Shown piece after piece: positions 61,765 through 64,000 of a DNA stretch of 64,000 nucleotides. The position numbers were made by a program, and so were the translations under genes. Under the pieces are notes generated by a model. The model made no database searches, had not been told where the DNA came from, and saw only the letters and a list, made by a program, of their open reading frames with translations. Numbering within the stretch: position 1 is the stretch's first letter; the number at the start of each line of letters is the position of its first letter. This DNA comes from Spirosoma taeanense (GTDB lineage: Bacteria; Bacteroidota; Bacteroidia; Cytophagales; Spirosomataceae): positions 1,364,001 through 1,428,000 of the forward strand of contig NZ_CP053435.1 in assembly GCF_013127955.1 (NCBI RefSeq), given 5' to 3'.

Positions 61765-62136
61765 ATGAATGCGGGTAATAAGAAAACACTGATCATTGGC
61801 GCAACCGAGAAACCGGATCGATACGCCAATCGGGCGGCTCATAGTCTGCTCCGGCATGGGTATGACATTGAGTTGCTCGGGCTTCGGCAGGGTCAGATTC
61901 AGGGCCATACTATCCGGACGGGTCATCCTGACCTTGATAATATAGATACGGTGACGATGTATGTCGGACCACGTAATCAGCCGGGTTATTATGACTATAT
62001 CAAGCGGCTGAAGCCCCGACGCGTAATTTTCAACCCCGGAGCGGAAAACCCAGGTTTCGAACGTGAACTTCGGTCGGCTGGTATTGAGCCAATTGAAGCC
62101 TGTACGCTCGTTATGCTGTCGATCGGGACCTATTAA
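61765..62136 (+). CDS. CoA-binding domain protein
   Basis: The 123-residue single-domain protein has a Rossmann-like CoA_binding_2 fold with KTLIIGATEKPDRYANRAAH at the N-terminus and VIFNPGAENPGFERELRSAG near the C-terminus. Relatives include YccU. They bind CoA or its derivatives and may regulate acetyl-CoA-related enzymes. The exact role is not known. It is convergent with fabH, with a hairpin between. Confidence 0.92.
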   Translation: MNAGNKKTLIIGATEKPDRYANRAAHSLLRHGYDIELLGLRQGQIQGHTIRTGHPDLDNIDTVTMYVGPRNQPGYYDYIKRLKPRRVIFNPGAENPGFERELRSAGIEPIEACTLVMLSIGTY

Positions 62137-62142
62137 TAGACC

Positions 62143-62177
62143 GAAGCCTGCCAAACGATATACGCCTGGCAGGCTTC
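62143..62177. terminator. Hairpin between CoA-binding and fabH genes
   Basis: GAAGCCTGCCA and its perfect complement flank a 13-base loop. It shares the core GAAGCCTGCC with the ALDH terminator hairpin at 45690. No strong T-run is present. Confidence 0.55.
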
Positions 62178-62193
62178 TCTGGATTCTGAAGAA

Positions 62194-63201
62194 TTACCAC
62201 CGGATTAACGCCGAGGCCCACGTAAAGCCGCTGCCAAACGCGGCCAGACAAACCAGATCGCCGGGTTTGACGCGGCCCTGTTCGTAGGCTTCGGTCAGGG
62301 CAATAGGAATGGAAGCAGCCGTTGTGTTGCCGTAGTGCTGAATGTTGTTGAATACCTTTTCGTCCGGCAGGTTCATCTGCTGCTGTACGTAGTTCGAAAT
62401 CCGGATATTGGCCTGGTGCGGCACCAACAGGGAAAGATCTTCGGCCTGAAGTCCATTGGCCGTCAGGCTCTCATTAATAACTTCCATGAACCGCACCACG
62501 GCGTGTTTAAATACGGCATTGCCATTCATAACGACGCTACTACCGCCCGTTTCCATCATTTCGGTTGAAACGAAGCGACCGGGACGGCTGCTGCCGGGGT
62601 CTTTCAGATACAGTTCTTCGGCGTAACGGCCGTCGGCATGTAGATGCGTGGACAGAATCCGGTGTTCCGGGTCGGTCGTGGCCTGTAAAACGGCCGCTCC
62701 CGCGCCATCGCCAAAAATAACGGCAACACCCCGGCCTTCGGTGGTTTTATCCATCAGCGTTGACTGAATCTCTGACCCAATCACCAGCGCGGTTTTATAC
62801 ATACCGGTTTTTATGAACTGATCGGCAATCGACAGGGCGTAAACAAACCCTGAACACTGTTGCCGGACGTCGATAACGGCGATACCTTCCAGGCCCAGTT
62901 CGCGCTGCATCAGAAAAGCTGAACCTGGAAAGTAATAATCAGGCGACAGAGTAGCGTAAACAATCAGATCGACGTCGTTGGCAGCTAAGCCAGCCCGTTC
63001 CAGCGCCATGCGCGAGGCCGCTGTGGCCATGCTGGCGTTGGTGTCTTTGCCGTGGGTGAAAAACCGCCGTTGCCGGATGCCCGTCCGCTCCTGAATCCAG
63101 GCGTCGGACGTATCCATATATTGCCGCAGGTCGTCGTTCGTAACGATGTTATCGGGAACGTAAAACCCTAATCCTGCAATTCTGGAATAAACCGTATTCA
63201 T
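62194..63201 (-). CDS. fabH: Beta-ketoacyl-ACP synthase III (FabH family)
   Basis: The 335-residue enzyme condenses acetyl-CoA with malonyl-ACP to start fatty acid synthesis. The start is ATG 63201 (MNTVYSRIAGLGFYVPDN); the frame opens eight codons earlier. The catalytic cysteine is in VRQQCSGFVYAL, the histidine in VPHQANIRI, and the asparagine in HYGNTTAASIP, the full FabH triad. It is transcribed leftward and follows purS by about 95 bases with a hairpin between. A FabH-like enzyme for another acyl chain cannot be excluded. Confidence 0.93.
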   Translation of the reverse strand: MNTVYSRIAGLGFYVPDNIVTNDDLRQYMDTSDAWIQERTGIRQRRFFTHGKDTNASMATAASRMALERAGLAANDVDLIVYATLSPDYYFPGSAFLMQRELGLEGIAVIDVRQQCSGFVYALSIADQFIKTGMYKTALVIGSEIQSTLMDKTTEGRGVAVIFGDGAGAAVLQATTDPEHRILSTHLHADGRYAEELYLKDPGSSRPGRFVSTEMMETGGSSVVMNGNAVFKHAVVRFMEVINESLTANGLQAEDLSLLVPHQANIRISNYVQQQMNLPDEKVFNNIQHYGNTTAASIPIALTEAYEQGRVKPGDLVCLAAFGSGFTWASALIRW

Positions 63202-63257
63202 CCTTGATAGTATAGTAGTCGGCAAAGGTACGGATTCTGAAAGGTTAACGGCTTATT

Positions 63258-63294
63258 CCAGACCTGCTAGGTTTTGTAAACCTTACAAGTCTGG
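63258..63294. repeat. Imperfect palindrome after purS
   Basis: CCAGACCTGCTAGGTTT pairs with AAACCTTACAAGTCTGG with three mismatches and a three-base loop. It lies two bases past the purS stop and resembles the palindrome at 22007-22041 (shared AGACCTG and AGGTTTT). Confidence 0.6.
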
Positions 63295-63296
63295 GA

Positions 63297-63548
63297 TCAG
63301 GCTGTGTGCAGCTTGAACGAATACTCTTCCATGATGAGGTTCGCCAGTAACTGACGGCAGGCCGAATCGACAGTCTCGCGGGCCTTCTCTTCGGTTTCTG
63401 CATCGACCTCCAGCCGTACGTGTTTGCCAATACGAACGTTGTCGATGCTATCCATCTGAAGATTGTGCAGACCTAACTTAACGGCTTTGCCCTGTGGGTC
63501 CAGAATCTCCGGACGGGTCATGATGTCGATTTCAGCGATGTATTTCAT
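63297..63548 (-). CDS. purS: Phosphoribosylformylglycinamidine synthase subunit PurS
   Basis: The 83-residue protein has the size and pattern of PurS: MKYIAEIDIMTRPEILDPQG, then LHNLQMDSIDNVRIGKHVRL, ending in a short helix. PurS joins PurL and PurQ in the formylglycinamidine synthase complex of purine synthesis. purL and purQ are not next to it, so the subunits are encoded separately. It lies 52 bases downstream of the phosphatidylserine synthase gene. Confidence 0.95.
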   Translation of the reverse strand: MKYIAEIDIMTRPEILDPQGKAVKLGLHNLQMDSIDNVRIGKHVRLEVDAETEEKARETVDSACRQLLANLIMEEYSFKLHTA

Positions 63549-63600
63549 TGGTAAAAAGCGAAAGAGCGAAAGCGAAAGAGTGGTTTGTTGTGAGGGTGAT

Positions 63601-64000
63601 TCACCGGTTTACTCGTTCAACCTTTCGCTCATTTGTAAAAAGTGAAAGGATAATGTACAGCAGAATAATGAGTGGTATGGCTGCGTACTGCAAAAATAAC
63701 AGGAGCAGCACGGATGCCAGCAGAAAACTATATTTAATGCGGTTTTCGGCCCAGCCGAACGATTTGAATTTCAGTGCAAACAGCGGCACATCCGATACGA
63801 GCATGAACGAAAACGCAATCATCATGCCCAGGGCGATGTCGTTCTGCCAGAAGCCGTCAAACTGGGGCTGGTAGCGACCCATGAGCGGGAAAGCCCCAAT
63901 CAACATGGCGTTGGCCGGAACGGGCAGACCAATGAATGACTCCGATTGCCGAGTGTCGATGTTGAAATTGGCGAGCCGCAGGGCCGACAGGACGGCAATC
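63601..64000 (-). CDS. pssA: Phosphatidylserine synthase, C-terminal part (runs off right edge)
   Basis: The minus-strand frame is open from base 64000 to the TGA at 63601-63603, giving about 132 residues. RLANFNIDTRQSESFIGLPV and PANAMLIGAF, followed by helices, match the C-terminal half of CDP-diacylglycerol-serine O-phosphatidyltransferase. This is the integral-membrane enzyme that makes phosphatidylserine from CDP-diacylglycerol. The catalytic CDP-alcohol phosphotransferase motif lies beyond the edge. Several membrane helices are visible (IALGMMIAFSFMLVSDVPLF, FLLASVLLLLFLQYAAIPLI). Confidence 0.88.
   Translation of the reverse strand, partial: IAVLSALRLANFNIDTRQSESFIGLPVPANAMLIGAFPLMGRYQPQFDGFWQNDIALGMMIAFSFMLVSDVPLFALKFKSFGWAENRIKYSFLLASVLLLLFLQYAAIPLIILLYIILSLFTNERKVERVNR

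Noticed and set aside
63557-63580. Short GCGAAAG repeats between pssA and purS that might be a CRISPR-like array
   Set aside because: Units are only six or seven bases, number three or four, have no spacers, and no cas genes are present.

Overview
The window looks like a chromosomal segment of a Gram-negative Bacteroidota bacterium, most likely a cytophagal of the Spirosoma type. The evidence is a SusC/SusD pair, a second carboxypeptidase-regulatory-domain TonB receptor, a PorX-type regulator of the type IX secretion system, many lipoproteins, a TIGR02757 protein, and repeated -7 promoter elements of the Bacteroidota form TAnnTTTG in front of genes. G+C is moderate, near 50-55%. I see no insertion sequence, prophage, CRISPR array or integrase; this is ordinary core and accessory chromosome.

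Layout. 1-3.6 kb: the N-terminal part of a FAN1-like VRR-NUC nuclease running off the left edge, then two overlapping membrane protein genes. 3.7-16.1 kb: phosphoglycerate kinase; a leftward group (TamB, Nif3-like protein, zinc-ribbon coiled-coil protein, then a TPR protein behind a terminator); a rightward group (TsaD, MOSC protein, UbiA-like membrane protein). 16.2-18.8 kb: VOC protein, alpha/beta hydrolase, a small acidic protein, a LOV-like PAS protein without the photoactive cysteine, and tRNA-Asp with a recognisable promoter and terminator. 19-27.4 kb: a leftward SusC/SusD/phosphoinositide-phospholipase-C-like operon and a LytS/LytTR-type two-component pair. 27.4-37 kb: a long inverted repeat, a TonB receptor, YceI, and a carbohydrate group (sugar-phosphate isomerase-like, sialidase-fold protein, GH43, secreted aldose epimerase, GH5-like). 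37-49 kb: DUF2911, PBP1A, MsrB lipoprotein, ECF sigma/anti-sigma pair, fasciclin protein, ALDH7-type dehydrogenase, aldose-epimerase-like protein, TIGR02757 with a translationally coupled small membrane protein, and a LysM/RlpA-like protein. 49-56.9 kb: PorX, FtsE, transaldolase-like FSA, galactokinase, a small SRP RNA gene that is easy to miss, a TPR lipoprotein, TMEM220, HMG-CoA lyase and an IscA-like protein. 56.9-64 kb: a 1274-residue NtrY-like kinase, a NUMOD4/HNH protein, a CoA-binding protein, FabH-like synthase, PurS, and the C-terminal part of phosphatidylserine synthase at the right edge.

How the genes may work together. The SusC/SusD pair plus the phospholipase suggests uptake of a phosphoinositide- or phosphodiester-linked nutrient. 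The group at 31-37 kb looks suited to pentose-rich plant polysaccharide such as arabinan or xylan. Galactokinase, the FSA-type aldolase and the two aldose epimerases would feed released sugars into central metabolism. PorX, FtsE, PBP1A, the RlpA-like protein and TamB belong to envelope building and secretion.

No clearly undescribed system stands out. The best candidates for follow-up are the SusC/D-phospholipase locus, the 20-bp inverted repeat between the two-component genes and the TonB receptor, the LOV-like protein lacking its cysteine, and the SRP RNA with an unusual apical loop.
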